Origin: Brochothrix thermosphacta DSM 20171 = FSL F6-1036
GTDB taxonomy: Bacteria > Bacillota > Bacilli > Lactobacillales > Listeriaceae
Direction: 5' to 3'
NCBI RefSeq assembly: GCF_036884295.1
Contig: NZ_CP145608.1
Span: forward strand, 1,302,001 to 1,366,000
Length of the DNA stretch: 64,000 nucleotides
Every line of letters starts with the position of its first letter. The first letter of the stretch is position 1. Positions 18,042-27,825 of this stretch are shown one piece after another. Position numbers and translations under genes: made by a program. Under the pieces are notes generated by a model that did no database searches, was not told where the DNA came from, and saw only the letters and a program-made list of their open reading frames with translations.

Positions 18042-19256
18042 TTAGAGGGTTTGATTAAATATATCATGCAATGAGTTAGCGGCTTGTATCATATTTACTT
18101 CATCCACCAATACCCACAAAGTGTTTGCATTTGATTTAGTTTGTAAAATTTGAATGTTCTCATTGTCTAACGCAGTTAGTATTGTTTGCGAAACATCCTT
18201 CATATGGCGATGTTCAATACCTACAACTGTAATTTTAGCACATTTTTCCCTTATTGTGACCACATTTCCGTTATTGACTAGAACATCTTCAATCAATTCA
18301 CGTTTTACATCGGGCACACTAAATAACAGGTGTGTCTCATTAGTACTAATAAATGAGGCGTTTACCCGATTTTCTTTTAAAATTGCAGTAAGCGAATGTT
18401 CATCTAATTGTGCTGGTTTTGTAATACTGAACTGACACAGATTATTAATATGCGTCACGCCACAGAAAAGTGCACGATCCTGTTGCGCAGTTGTTTGCTC
18501 AACAGGCGAAATATCTGTAATAAGCGTTCCTTCATTCTGAGAGTAAGTTGAACGCACTCTCATTGGTACTTTCCCTTTGTTTGCTGTTTCCACAGCTCGT
18601 GGATGTATTACTTTAGCACCTTCAGTGGCCATTTGCATCACTTCGGTGTAAGAAATTTTATCTAACTGAATAGCTTTCTTCACAACGCGTGGATCAGCCG
18701 TCATAATCCCTTCAACATCTGTGAAGATATCAATAAACTCAGCTTTCACAGCAACGCCTAAAGCTGCTGCAGATGTGTCGCTTCCGCCACGGCCAAGTGT
18801 TGTAACGTCACCATTAGGTGCATGTCCTTGAAAACCTGCAACAACAACGACATCAGCACCGTTATTAAGTTCATGAAAAATTCGTTTAGGATTGACTGCT
18901 AGTATATCAGCATTTTGATAGTTTGCATCTGTCAGAATGCCTGCTTGCCCACCTGATAATGCTGCTGCCTTTATGCCAGCTTTGTTTAACATATCAGCAA
19001 AAACATTCGCTGATATTAATTCACCAACAGAGACAAGCATATCTTGTTCACGTAATGACAGAGCGGTATGTGGACTATCCACTAACCCTAATAAGGTATC
19101 CGTCGCATAGGGATCACCTGAACGACCAATTGCAGAAACAACCACAACTGATTGATAACCTTTTTTAAGAGCATTATTTATATGTCCGATTGCGAGTTGG
19201 CGTGACTCAGCTGTTTTTACTGAGGTACCACCAAATTTTTGTACAATTAGCTTCAT
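18042..19256 (-). CDS. dapG: Aspartate kinase (DapG/aspartokinase I type)
   Basis: 404 aa from ATG 19256, chosen because AAGGAGC lies 9 bases upstream and the protein then starts MKLIVQKFGGTSV, the universal kinase start. The kinase domain has GRGGSDTSAAALG and FTDVEGIMTADPRVV; the C-terminal third contains ACT regulatory domains. It phosphorylates aspartate for the lysine, threonine and methionine family. The 404-aa length and asd-dapG-dapA context match B. subtilis DapG, which is inhibited by diaminopimelate. No lysine riboswitch precedes the operon, which agrees. Confidence 0.9.
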   Translation of the reverse strand: MKLIVQKFGGTSVKTAESRQLAIGHINNALKKGYQSVVVVSAIGRSGDPYATDTLLGLVDSPHTALSLREQDMLVSVGELISANVFADMLNKAGIKAAALSGGQAGILTDANYQNADILAVNPKRIFHELNNGADVVVVAGFQGHAPNGDVTTLGRGGSDTSAAALGVAVKAEFIDIFTDVEGIMTADPRVVKKAIQLDKISYTEVMQMATEGAKVIHPRAVETANKGKVPMRVRSTYSQNEGTLITDISPVEQTTAQQDRALFCGVTHINNLCQFSITKPAQLDEHSLTAILKENRVNASFISTNETHLLFSVPDVKRELIEDVLVNNGNVVTIREKCAKITVVGIEHRHMKDVSQTILTALDNENIQILQTKSNANTLWVLVDEVNMIQAANSLHDIFNQTL

Positions 19257-19286
19257 TCTGTCATTGCTCCTTATCACTTATTCCGA

Positions 19287-20327
19287 TTAGATAATATTTA
19301 ATGCAACAAGACGTTCTGCGATTTGAACAGAGTTCCATGCTGCTCCTTTTAGTAAGTTATCTGAAACGACCCACATGTGGAAGCCTTTAGGTTCATCTAA
19401 ATCACGACGCACACGACCCACAAATGTTTCGCGTTTATCAACGCAGTTCAACGCTTGTGGATACGTTTGTGTTGCTGGATCATCTTCTAGAACAATGCCA
19501 GGGGCAGTGCTAAGAATTTCTTTGATATCTGCAGCTGATACGTTGTCGTTATCAATTTCAAAGTAAACAGACTCTGAATGACCGCGAGAAATTGGGAGAC
19601 GCACACATGTTGCTGCTACTTTTAATGTTGCATCGCTCATGATTTTTTTAGTTTCATTAATCATTTTATGCTCTTCATACGTGTAGTCATCTTCACCGAA
19701 AACATCGATTTGAGGAATGGCATTAAATGCAATTTGATAATGTTTCTTATCACCCGAAGCCGGTAAAATATTAGCTTCTACTGGTTTATTGTCAAGTACT
19801 GCTCGTGTTTGATCAAACAGTTCTTGATTCGCAAGATTCCCTGCACCTGATACGGCTTGATAGGTAGAAACAATCACTCGTTTAAGCCCATGTTTTTTAC
19901 GGATAGGTTCTAATGCCGCAACCATTTGAATAGTTGAACAGTTAGGGTTGGCAATAATGCCGTTATGAGTGCGTAAAGCTTTTTCGTTAACTTCTGGTAC
20001 AACTAATGGAACGTCTTCTGCCATACGGAAATGGCTTGTATTATCAATGACGATAGCGCCACGTTTAACTGCCTCTGGTGCGAGTTTTTCACTAATAGAA
20101 CCACCTGCACTGAAAATGGCGATATCAACATCTGTGAAGCTTTCTGGCGTTGCTTCTTCAACGATAACATCTTCATTTTTAAATGAAAGGGTTGAACCTG
20201 CCGAACGTGGTGAAGATAAAAATTTGATTGTTGCAATTGGTAAGTCACTTTGCTCAAGTTGTAAGATGATTTGTTCTCCAACAGCGCCTGTTGCGCCGAC
20301 GACAGCTACACTATATACTTTTGTCAT
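19287..20327 (-). CDS. asd: Aspartate-semialdehyde dehydrogenase
   Basis: 346 aa. Reduces aspartyl phosphate to the semialdehyde with NADPH. Seen: Rossmann start [18 protein letters not shown], catalytic Cys in [11 protein letters not shown] (about residue 130), and the active-site His in [12 protein letters not shown]. First gene of the operon, 52 bp after a consensus promoter. Provides the substrate of DapA. Confidence 0.95.
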   Translation of the reverse strand: MTKVYSVAVVGATGAVGEQIILQLEQSDLPIATIKFLSSPRSAGSTLSFKNEDVIVEEATPESFTDVDIAIFSAGGSISEKLAPEAVKRGAIVIDNTSHFRMAEDVPLVVPEVNEKALRTHNGIIANPNCSTIQMVAALEPIRKKHGLKRVIVSTYQAVSGAGNLANQELFDQTRAVLDNKPVEANILPASGDKKHYQIAFNAIPQIDVFGEDDYTYEEHKMINETKKIMSDATLKVAATCVRLPISRGHSESVYFEIDNDNVSAADIKEILSTAPGIVLEDDPATQTYPQALNCVDKRETFVGRVRRDLDEPKGFHMWVVSDNLLKGAAWNSVQIAERLVALNII

Positions 20328-20378
20328 TTATATAAGTCCCCTTTAGCAGTTTATTTTAATATTTGTTTAATACCACCT

Positions 20379-20407
20379 ATTATACTGGTGTTTAAGGGAT
20401 ATGTCAT
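20379..20407 (-). promoter_or_regulatory. SigA-type promoter of the asd operon
   Basis: On the minus strand ATGACA, 17 bp, then a perfect TATAAT. The leader is short (about 45 nt), which leaves no room for an L-box riboswitch. Confidence 0.75.
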
Positions 20408-20464
20408 CTTTTTGACAGCTCTTTTTTAGATAAAGAAGATTTTTTTACTGATTTTAGTCGGAAA

Positions 20465-21817
20465 TTAATGTTTTCGCTCATTAAATAGAGCATTAACTGT
20501 TTGAGTAAGGATTGTAATGCCTTTTTCTATCTCTGTTTCCGCAACATTAGTAACATCTAAACAGAGTAAATTTCTTGGCGGGCTAGTTGTTATATAATTA
20601 TTTTCGAGATTCATCAGATGGATATTTTGTTGGAGCAATTTTTTATACAAATAATTCACGGGTACTTCATCAGGTAAAAGCAGATGCGTTTTCATTGCTT
20701 TGGTCTCAAAGATTTGTAAGTGCCCTTCTGTGTCTTTTTCTTTTAGAGCTGCTATAAGAACTTTTGAACGTCTGATGTAGATGGCTTGTAATTGTTTTTG
20801 ATGGCGGGCATACATCCCATTTTGTATGTAAATTGCAAAAGCTGCTTGTGAAAGCATACTACTATCAATATCTGCTAGAGCTTTATACGCTTTAAATGTA
20901 GTGATTAAAAGCTCTGGAATCACACACCAACCAATACGCAAACCAGGAAAAATTATTTTTGAAAAGCTTTTAAGGTAAATAACATGATTGGCAAGGTCAT
21001 AACTATATAAAGGATCCGCTTTAGCATCTGTTTCAAACGCTTGTAAATAATCATCCTCCACCAGAAAGACATTATATTTGATTGCTAGCGCAACTAAACG
21101 TTGCTTTTCGGCTGTATTATATGAAGTGCCTAGCGGGTTATGAAAACGAGGCATCGTATAAAAAAATTTAATATCGTTCGTTTTAAATAGCTTTTCCAGA
21201 GCATTAAAATCTATACCCGCTGTGGTACGTGCGATTGTTTTGAAAGGGATATGTTTCAATTTAAGTAGTTGAATCATCGCATGATAACCTGGTTCCTCGA
21301 TCAAAATCGTTTTTTTATTATTCGGAAACGGCATTTGGCATAAAATATCTAATGCTTGCTGAACACCTGAGGTCACAAAAATATTCGCGGTTTTCGTGAA
21401 AACTTGTTGTGTAGCTAGTTGCTTTTGAGCCATTCTTAATAAATCAGGTAAACCGTTTGGTGTGCCATATATAAACAATGCTTCTTGATAGGTTGTAATT
21501 GCTTGGTTGAGACAATGTTGAAAATCTTTATATGGAAAATAATGCCAATCTGGTCCGCCAGATTCAAAATGAATCGCAGGGTTTGTCATTGTAATTGGCA
21601 GTTGTTCTTTTTTGACCACATAATAACCACTTCGAGGAACAACGTAAAGCAAGTGTTCTTTTTCCAGTTGTTGTAACGCTTGAATAACCGTGCCGCGATG
21701 TTGTTTGTAGGTCTCACTTAATGAACGAATCGAAGGGATTTTTGTGCCCACCGGCCATTTATTAGCTTGTAATGCTTGTCGTAATTCTTCTGCTAACTGT
21801 TGATACTTATAAATAAT
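20465..21817 (-). CDS. MocR/PdxR-type regulator (GntR helix-turn-helix plus aminotransferase domain)
   Basis: About 450 aa if translation starts at the ATT at 21817 (or 21814), placed 5-8 bases after a perfect AGGAGG. That start gives the expected N-terminus (YKYQQLAEELRQALQANKW, then PVGTKIPSIRSLSETY). No ATG, GTG or TTG exists between this RBS and GTG 21751, which would cut off the first DNA-binding helix and has no RBS. The C-terminal part is a fold-type I aminotransferase with the PLP Lys in VIYLKSFSKIIFPGLRIGW. Likely controls the divergent EamA exporter through the palindrome between them. Confidence 0.8.
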   Translation of the reverse strand: MIYKYQQLAEELRQALQANKWPVGTKIPSIRSLSETYKQHRGTVIQALQQLEKEHLLYVVPRSGYYVVKKEQLPITMTNPAIHFESGGPDWHYFPYKDFQHCLNQAITTYQEALFIYGTPNGLPDLLRMAQKQLATQQVFTKTANIFVTSGVQQALDILCQMPFPNNKKTILIEEPGYHAMIQLLKLKHIPFKTIARTTAGIDFNALEKLFKTNDIKFFYTMPRFHNPLGTSYNTAEKQRLVALAIKYNVFLVEDDYLQAFETDAKADPLYSYDLANHVIYLKSFSKIIFPGLRIGWCVIPELLITTFKAYKALADIDSSMLSQAAFAIYIQNGMYARHQKQLQAIYIRRSKVLIAALKEKDTEGHLQIFETKAMKTHLLLPDEVPVNYLYKKLLQQNIHLMNLENNYITTSPPRNLLCLDVTNVAETEIEKGITILTQTVNALFNERKH

Positions 21818-21840
21818 AAACGCCTCCTATCACCACTATC

Positions 21841-21865
21841 TGTACCGGTACATTTACCTTATAAT
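21841..21865 (+). promoter_or_regulatory. Palindromic operator overlapping the promoter of the EamA gene
   Basis: A perfect 12-bp palindrome TGTACCGGTACA lies 8 bp before a perfect TATAAT (21860-21865), so it covers the -35 position. A half-site TGTAC recurs at 21871. Placement between a MocR-type regulator and its divergent target suggests the regulator's binding site; this is inferred. Confidence 0.6.
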
Positions 21866-21941
21866 GCCATTGTACACGAATAACAACACAGCTACAATCA
21901 GTGTAGGGTCAAATAAGACCACTCACTTAGGAGGTGCTACC

Positions 21942-22835
21942 TTGCAACGCAAAAAAGCTTACTTAGCTTTACTCACACAAACGTTCATTATTGGTTTTTC
22001 ATTTTTATTTGTCAAAATCGGGTTAAATTATGCCTCACCAATGGATGTTCTAGCCCATCGTTTCCTCTTGGCATTTTTAGTTGCCAATTTGATTGTAGCA
22101 AGTGGTAAAATCAGTCTGACAATAGATTTGAAAACAATCAAACGTTATGCGCCACTCGCGCTCTTTTATCCTGTGTTATTTTTCGCTTTTCAAGCTTATG
22201 GACTTGTTTACACAACTTCCTCAGAAGCAGGTATTATCCAAGCAACAGTTCCTGTTTTCACATTAATTATTGCGGGAATAATGTTAAAAGAACGAACCAA
22301 CCTACTACAAAAAAGTGGAATAGTTCTATCTGTCGCTGGCGTGATCTATATCTCATTAATGAATAGTTCTGTATCCGGAAATTATAGTTTTAAAGGACTT
22401 GCTTTCATCACAGTTTCAGCGTTATCCTTTGCTTTTTATGGTGTACTTGTCCGGAAAACGATGCACAATACAAACAACTCCCCTTTTACATTAACTTATA
22501 TTATTTTAATGTTAGGTGCGGTTGTCTTTACCAGTTTATCTGTGGGATTACATGTTAAAGAAAACAACTTACAAAACTTTTTTGCCCCTTTGTTACAGTG
22601 GGAATATGTAGTAGCACTCTTATTTTTGGCGGTGCTCTCATCATTAGCAAGCTCGTTTTTATCAATCTATGGCTTAAAGTATATTGAAGCCTCTAAAGCT
22701 GCTGTATTTAATAATCTGGCGACACTTATTACAGTTGTAGCCGGTGTGTTATTTTTAAATGAACAACTGCATTATTATCATGTGATCGGTGCTGTTATAA
22801 TATTAGCTGGTGTTTTTTCTGCTAATCGAAAATAA
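21942..22835 (+). CDS. EamA/DMT-family transporter
   Basis: 297 aa from TTG 21942, which has AGGAGGT 7 bases upstream. The ATG at 21864 overlaps the -10 box and cannot be the start. The protein has 10 hydrophobic spans in two repeated halves (FIIGFSFLFVKIGLNYASPMD and SSFLSIYGLKYIEASKAAVFNNL), as in drug/metabolite exporters. It likely exports an amino acid or related metabolite. Divergent from the MocR-type gene with a shared palindrome, so probably under its control. Confidence 0.85.
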   Translation: MQRKKAYLALLTQTFIIGFSFLFVKIGLNYASPMDVLAHRFLLAFLVANLIVASGKISLTIDLKTIKRYAPLALFYPVLFFAFQAYGLVYTTSSEAGIIQATVPVFTLIIAGIMLKERTNLLQKSGIVLSVAGVIYISLMNSSVSGNYSFKGLAFITVSALSFAFYGVLVRKTMHNTNNSPFTLTYIILMLGAVVFTSLSVGLHVKENNLQNFFAPLLQWEYVVALLFLAVLSSLASSFLSIYGLKYIEASKAAVFNNLATLITVVAGVLFLNEQLHYYHVIGAVIILAGVFSANRK

Positions 22836-22893
22836 AAGCATCATTACTATAAAACAGTATCTAAGTGACACCAACTAGAAAGGATGAGAATAA

Positions 22894-23334
22894 ATGTCTA
22901 ATAGAATTGCTTATGATAAAGTAGCACCTGCGGGATTGAAAAATTTATTTGCGATGGAGGGTTATTTAACACAAAAAACAGGCCTAGATAATAAATTGCG
23001 CGAGCTTGTTAAAATTCGCGTCTCGCAAATTAATGGTTGTGCCTTCTGCCTTAACATGCACACACAAGATGCCCGTAAAATTGGCGAAACTGAACAACGT
23101 CTTAATGTACTCGTTGCTTGGCGTGAAACATCATTGTTTACAGCAACTGAAGAAGCAGCGTTAGCGCTCGCTGAAAAGTTAACACGCATTGCGGACAATC
23201 AAATTTCAGAGGTGTTTTACCAAGAAATACGTGCCTTTTTTGATGAAAAAGATTTTACTGATTTGGTTCTTTTAATAACACAAATCAACACATGGAATAG
23301 AATTTCAATCGTAATGGCAAACGAAGTAGAGTAA
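22894..23334 (+). CDS. AhpD/carboxymuconolactone decarboxylase-like protein
   Basis: 146 aa. The AhpD core is clear: ELVKIRVSQINGCAFCLNMHTQDAR has the Glu, the CxxC pair and the His of alkylhydroperoxidase-type proteins. Such proteins reduce peroxides or act as thiol-disulfide partners. It follows the EamA gene by about 60 bp on the same strand, with its own ribosome site (GAAAGGATG). Confidence 0.85.
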   Translation: MSNRIAYDKVAPAGLKNLFAMEGYLTQKTGLDNKLRELVKIRVSQINGCAFCLNMHTQDARKIGETEQRLNVLVAWRETSLFTATEEAALALAEKLTRIADNQISEVFYQEIRAFFDEKDFTDLVLLITQINTWNRISIVMANEVE

Positions 23335-23448
23335 GTTTTTTGCTACTCATAAAGACATCACACTATTTTAGCAAATGACAGGAGTCCCTTCCCTTCTAAA
23401 ATCAACTAGAGGTGGTACAATTATAGTGTAGATGAGGAGGTGTAACGA

Positions 23449-23724
23449 ATGAATTTAATTGAAGAAGATTTGCGCTTATATGAAAAAGAGGCTAATGGTG
23501 AACTCAAAGCCGAAGTAACATTTAGCCCTGTCAGTGATTCCGTTTGGGCTTTGGATCATACTTACGTCAATCCAGCCTATCGTGGACAAGGTTTAGCACA
23601 ACAACTAGTTGAAGCTGCGGTCGCTAAAGCACGACGTGAAGGTAAACAAATTATTCCTAGTTGTTCGTATGCCAAAGCTCAATTTGAACGTGTACCTGAA
23701 TATGCCGATATTTGGTATAAATAA
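23449..23724 (+). CDS. Small GNAT-like N-acetyltransferase (YjdJ type)
   Basis: 91 aa, the short single-domain form. The acetyl-CoA site is visible as VNPAYRGQGLAQQLVEAAVAKARREG, followed by IIPSCSYAKAQFERVPEYADIW, a pattern typical of the YjdJ-like group (Pfam GNAT_acetyltr_3 type). Substrate unknown. RBS GAGGAGGTG is strong. A terminator follows. Confidence 0.85.
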   Translation: MNLIEEDLRLYEKEANGELKAEVTFSPVSDSVWALDHTYVNPAYRGQGLAQQLVEAAVAKARREGKQIIPSCSYAKAQFERVPEYADIWYK

Positions 23725-23738
23725 GTCAAAAAACTAAG

Positions 23739-23782
23739 AAAAGCAGCATCTCGCCTAAATTAGGTAGGATTGCTGCTTTTTA
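23739..23782. terminator. Intrinsic terminator
   Basis: AAAAGCAGCA pairs with TGCTGCTTTT around a 20-base loop; it has T or A runs on both sides. It ends the GNAT gene. Confidence 0.75.
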
Positions 23783-23954
23783 CTTTAATGTTTTTAGTTA
23801 ACATAATAAAAATATGGTAACTTTATACGTTTGTAAATTTGACATCTACTTCCCCTAATACTCTTTTATATAGGATTATAATATATAGTCCTTAGAATTT
23901 TTTTACAGGTCTCTTAGTTTCAAAGTTAAAGACTGATTTTTATAGATAAATAAA

Positions 23955-24155
23955 TTATTTCTTTTTAAAAATAAGTAGATATGAAATAATAATTTCTAAA
24001 ATAATGTATGCATTTTCAAATATATAAGCAACAATATAAAAGTTTTAACTAATATCTTCCTCTGCTATAGGATAGTTTAAGTTTTTAAAACAAATAGCTC
24101 CTATAATAAAAACAATAATCATTAAAATATTTCTAACATAACCCATATTATCCAT
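23955..24155 (-). pseudogene. Small two-span membrane protein with an internal stop (putative immunity partner)
   Basis: ATG 24155 with AGGGGAT upstream encodes MDNMGYVRNILMIIVFIIGA, ICFKNLNYPIAEEDIS and then TAA (24045-24047). The same frame continues with a second hydrophobic span (NFYIVAYIFENAYIILEIII, SYLLIFKKK) to a stop at 23955, so a 66-aa two-span protein was probably split by one nonsense change. It starts 9 bp after a decayed secreted-protein gene, as immunity genes often do. The 36-aa upstream part could still be made. Confidence 0.5.
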
Positions 24156-24163
24156 ATCCCCTT

Positions 24164-24825
24164 TTATTTATAAGGAAACTTTTTTTTGAATTCAAAACCA
24201 TACGCTTTTTTCGCAGTAGGTGTACCTTGTTTTTTCCACTTAGTAGAATTCCAAGCCGATTTTTTCACATTAAATTTTTTTATAAACAGGATACGCAGTA
24301 AAAGAACATTTTACTACCTTTTTATTATTATGTTTAGCAGGTACTTTATAACTGCCACCAATCTCTAAAGAAGAACTCCCTGTAATATTTAAGCCGATTT
24401 CTCCTGAAATAAATTTTGCAGAAGCACCAAATTTAGAGCTTATTGTAGTTGATATAGATTTAGTTTGTTTAATGGAAAGTATAGTTCCTGGACCGCCAAC
24501 AGCTTTCGCGAACTTGGTTCCACCTTTAACATCTGTACTATTTTTAACAGATTTGATACGGTATTTATTTATTCCTAATCGTGCTTGTTTAATCGCTTCT
24601 AAATCATCTTCAAAGAATAGTTCATCCCCTTCATTCAGAAGTGACGGGTTAATAATTATAATTGATTCCTGATTAGGATCATCTAAAAAACTTTGCAAAC
24701 TTTTTCACTATCAAGTTGATTGTCAACCCTAACTTTATTTTCCGATTCATTAGCCAATACTTGCATTGATGTTAATGAAAAAAATAACGCACTAATTATT
24801 AAAATTGTGGATAATTTATTTTCAT
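24164..24825 (-). pseudogene. Secreted bacteriocin/toxin-like protein, three frameshifts
   Basis: Joined over three one-base losses in homopolymers, the sequence gives a signal peptide (MKNKLSTILIISALFFSLTS, MQVLA), then NESENKVRVDNQLDSEKVLQ and SFLDDPNQESIII. Next comes a Ser/Gly/Lys-rich part (LSIKQTKSISTTISSKFGAS, GEIGLNITGSSSLEIGGSY) and a Lys/Trp-rich end (KKSAWNSTKWKKQGTPTAKK). Breaks are at the start codon A run, near 24700 and near 24275. The longest intact piece is 24270-24698. The middle resembles a group of secreted proteins of Bacilli I cannot name. A membrane-protein gene follows, so a bacteriocin/immunity pair is possible. Confidence 0.6.
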
Positions 24826-24973
24826 CAATCGCTCTCCCTTTTTCTACTCTTATTATTTATTCAATAGCATAAGTATTGCTCAATAGATACTTAAGACAAT
24901 ATTTTAGCTGTTTTAATACGATTAAAATTGTTTGAAAAAGAGCTTTTTGACTTCGAACTATACAAATTTATAC

Positions 24974-25009
24974 AAAAAAACAGCTACACAAATGTGCAGC
25001 TGTTTTGGT
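24974..25009 (-). terminator. Intrinsic terminator of pnp
   Basis: On the minus strand AAACAGCTGCACA pairs with TGTGTAGCTGTTT and is followed by seven T. Confidence 0.85.
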
Positions 25010-25055
25010 AATAATCTTTAAATAACAGTTGATTGTTAAGCAATTTCGCGAATGC

Positions 25056-27167
25056 TTAGTTTTTCTCTGGTTTGTCTAACAATGCTTTAATTGATAAGTT
25101 AACACGGCCTTTGTCATCTACAGCGATAACTTTAACCATGATTTCTTGATCCATTTTCAACACGTCTTCAACGTTAGCAACACGTTCATGCGCTAATTCA
25201 GAAATATGTGCTAAGCCATCTGTTCCTTTGAAAATCTCGATAAAGGCACCAAATTTCTCGATACGACGTACTTTACCCAAGTAGCTTGCGCCAACTTCAG
25301 CTTCACGTACAATGTTACCGATAATTTCTTTAGCGTTGTTAATCATGTCTTGATCAAGTGAAGCAATGTAAACTGTTCCATCTTGTTCAATATCAATCTT
25401 AACGCCTGTTTCTTCGATGATTTTGTTAATTTGTTTTCCGCCGGGTCCAATCACATCTTTGATTTTCGCTGGTTTAATTTGCATTGTAACGATTTTAGGA
25501 GCATATGCGCTTAGCTCTGGACGCGTTTCAGAAATAACACCCATTAAGTGAGCTAAAATATGTTCACGACCTGCTTTTGCTTGAGCAAGAGCTTCTTCAA
25601 GGATTTGACGGCTTAAGCCATCAACTTTAATATCCATTTGTAAAGCAGTGATACCTTTTGTAGTACCTGCTACTTTAAAGTCCATATCGCCGAAATGATC
25701 TTCCATTCCTTGGATATCTGAAAGAATTGTATAATCATCGCCAACTTTTACTAAGCCCATTGCAATACCAGCAACAGGAGCTTTAATTGGTACACCAGCA
25801 TCCATTAATGCCAATGTTGACCCACAAATACTTGCTTGAGAGCTTGAACCGTTAGATTCTAAGACTTCAGACACAACACGAATTGTGTATGGGAATTCTT
25901 CTTCGCTAGGGATAACTTGTAGTAAAGCACGTTCACCTAATGCACCGTGACCAATTTCACGACGACCTGGTGCACGTTTTGGACCTGTTTCACCAACAGA
26001 AAACTGCGGGAAGTTGTAATGGTGCATGTAACGTTTCGTTTCTTCTTCACCTAAACCATCAATGATTTGGTGTTCACGTAAGGGACCTAATGTACAAACT
26101 GTTAAAGCTTGTGTTTGTCCACGTGTAAAGAGTCCAGAACCGTGAGTACGTGGTAAAATACCAACTTCTGATGCTAACGGACGAATCTCGTCAACTTTAC
26201 GTCCATCAGGACGAATTTTATCGATTGAAATCAAACGACGCATTTCATCTTTTTCTAAGTCGCTCAAGATGCTTTTAAATTCGCCTAAAATATCAGCCAA
26301 TTCAGCTTCTTCAGCATATTTTTCTTCATAAAAAGCAAGTGCAACTTCTTTTAAATCATCAATTGCAGCTTCGCGTGCTTTTTTCTCTTCAGTTTTAATA
26401 GCAGCTTTCATGTCAGCTTCGTAATCTGCTTTTACTTCAGCAACGTAGGCTGGGTTTGGAACAAATAACTTAATTTCACGTTTTTCTTTTCCAACAGCAG
26501 CAACGATTTTTTCTTGGAATTCAACCAAACGAATGATTTCCTCGTGACCGAACATAATAGCGCCTAACATTGCTTCTTCATCTACTTCTTTTGCCCCAGC
26601 TTCAACCATGTTGATTGCGTCTTTTGTTCCAGCAACAGTTAACTCGATGTCACTTTCTTTTTTCTGAGCAACAGAAGGGTTGATGATGTATTCACCGTTC
26701 ACACGACCAACATGCACACCAGCAATTGGGCCTTCAAAAGGAATATCAGAAATACATAATGAAATTGATGAACCGATCATAGCAGCGATATCTGGTGCAC
26801 AATCTTGTTCAACGCTCATTACTGTATTTGTGATTTGAACATCATTACGGAAACCATCTGCAAATAACGGACGGATTGGACGGTCAATTAAACGCGCAGT
26901 TAAAGTTGCGTGTTCACTTGGACGACCTTCACGTTTGATAAACCCTCCTGGAATTTTACCTACAGCGTAAAGTTTTTCTTCATAGTTGACAGTCAACGGG
27001 AAGAAATCATAAGGTTTCGGGTTTTTAGAACCCACAGAAGCTGTTAAGACAACTGTATCACCATAACGAATGAAAGCTGCGCCACTTGCTTGTTTTGCGA
27101 TTTGGCCCACTTCGATTACGAATGGTTTACCGCCTAGTGTTGTTTCAAATACTTGTTTTTCAGTCAT
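25056..27167 (-). CDS. pnp: Polyribonucleotide nucleotidyltransferase
   Basis: 703 aa from ATG 27167 ([13 protein letters not shown]), with RBS GGAAGGGG. Phosphorolytic 3'-5' exonuclease of mRNA turnover. Two RNase PH domains (about 10-235 and 310-550) joined by a helical linker, then KH ([23 protein letters not shown]) and S1 ([20 protein letters not shown]) domains at the C-terminus. All regions are intact. Follows rpsO, as in most Firmicutes, but each gene has its own terminator here. Confidence 0.95.
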   Translation of the reverse strand: MTEKQVFETTLGGKPFVIEVGQIAKQASGAAFIRYGDTVVLTASVGSKNPKPYDFFPLTVNYEEKLYAVGKIPGGFIKREGRPSEHATLTARLIDRPIRPLFADGFRNDVQITNTVMSVEQDCAPDIAAMIGSSISLCISDIPFEGPIAGVHVGRVNGEYIINPSVAQKKESDIELTVAGTKDAINMVEAGAKEVDEEAMLGAIMFGHEEIIRLVEFQEKIVAAVGKEKREIKLFVPNPAYVAEVKADYEADMKAAIKTEEKKAREAAIDDLKEVALAFYEEKYAEEAELADILGEFKSILSDLEKDEMRRLISIDKIRPDGRKVDEIRPLASEVGILPRTHGSGLFTRGQTQALTVCTLGPLREHQIIDGLGEEETKRYMHHYNFPQFSVGETGPKRAPGRREIGHGALGERALLQVIPSEEEFPYTIRVVSEVLESNGSSSQASICGSTLALMDAGVPIKAPVAGIAMGLVKVGDDYTILSDIQGMEDHFGDMDFKVAGTTKGITALQMDIKVDGLSRQILEEALAQAKAGREHILAHLMGVISETRPELSAYAPKIVTMQIKPAKIKDVIGPGGKQINKIIEETGVKIDIEQDGTVYIASLDQDMINNAKEIIGNIVREAEVGASYLGKVRRIEKFGAFIEIFKGTDGLAHISELAHERVANVEDVLKMDQEIMVKVIAVDDKGRVNLSIKALLDKPEKN

Positions 27168-27370
27168 TAAAATAGTCCCCTTCCAAATTATAAAAATAAA
27201 ACAGATCTGCACCGATTATAAGTAATGGTAAACACCATTTATCCAAAAAACTAACAATAAAGTTGTGTGATACTCACTATGCTATTCGCATACAAAGAAT
27301 TAGTTAAAAAGCACCTTAAAGTCACTTTTTTGGATTCATAATCATGGCGTCAGTCTGTCTAAAATCAAAT

Positions 27371-27400
27371 AAAAATGCGGGAGAACTTTCTCCCGCATTA
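27371..27400 (-). terminator. Intrinsic terminator of rpsO
   Basis: AATGCGGGAGA and TCTCCCGCATT form a strong stem, followed on the minus strand by a T-rich run. Some reading into pnp remains possible. Confidence 0.85.
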
Positions 27401-27415
27401 ATACAATCGTTAAAA

Positions 27416-27685
27416 TTAACGACGTAATCCTAAACGTTGGATTAATTCACGGTAACGAGGAACTTCGTTGTTACGTAAGTAAGTCAACAAGTTACGACGA
27501 CGACCGATCATTTTCATTAAACCACGTTGAGAATGGTAATCTTTTTTGTGTTCTTTTAAGTGACCGTTTAAAGAGTTGATATCAGCAGTCAATACAGCGA
27601 TTTGAACTTCTGGTGAACCAGTGTCCCCTTCGTGTGTTGCGTATGCTTTGATGATTTCAGCTTTTTCTTGTTTTGAGATAGCCAT
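27416..27685 (-). CDS. rpsO: 30S ribosomal protein S15
   Basis: 89 aa, standard length. Binds the central domain of 16S rRNA early in 30S assembly. Seen: [20 protein letters not shown] and the very conserved [20 protein letters not shown]. The roughly 100-nt leader between promoter and start is long enough for S15 autoregulation, as known in other bacteria. Confidence 0.97.
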   Translation of the reverse strand: MAISKQEKAEIIKAYATHEGDTGSPEVQIAVLTADINSLNGHLKEHKKDYHSQRGLMKMIGRRRNLLTYLRNNEVPRYRELIQRLGLRR

Positions 27686-27787
27686 TTTCTTTTCACCTCC
27701 AAATATTTTAAGTAGCCCCAGTTACTGAGCAAGCGCTGGTGAAAGTCGACAAGCCAAGTAAAGGTTAGTACACAAGGTACAATAGAT

Positions 27788-27816
27788 ACTATACACAATA
27801 ATCGTCGTTAAATCAA
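27788..27816 (-). promoter_or_regulatory. SigA-type promoter of rpsO
   Basis: On the minus strand TTGATT, 17 bp, TATAGT. It lies about 100 bp before the rpsO start. Confidence 0.65.
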
Positions 27817-27825
27817 CTATTTATG

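Noticed and set aside
20328-20464. Lysine riboswitch before asd
   Set aside because: The promoter leaves a leader of only about 45 nt; an L-box needs around 180 nt and none of its conserved parts is seen.
21864-21941. ATG 21864 as start of the EamA gene
   Set aside because: It overlaps the -10 box; TTG 21942 has a proper AGGAGGT site and gives the normal N-terminus.
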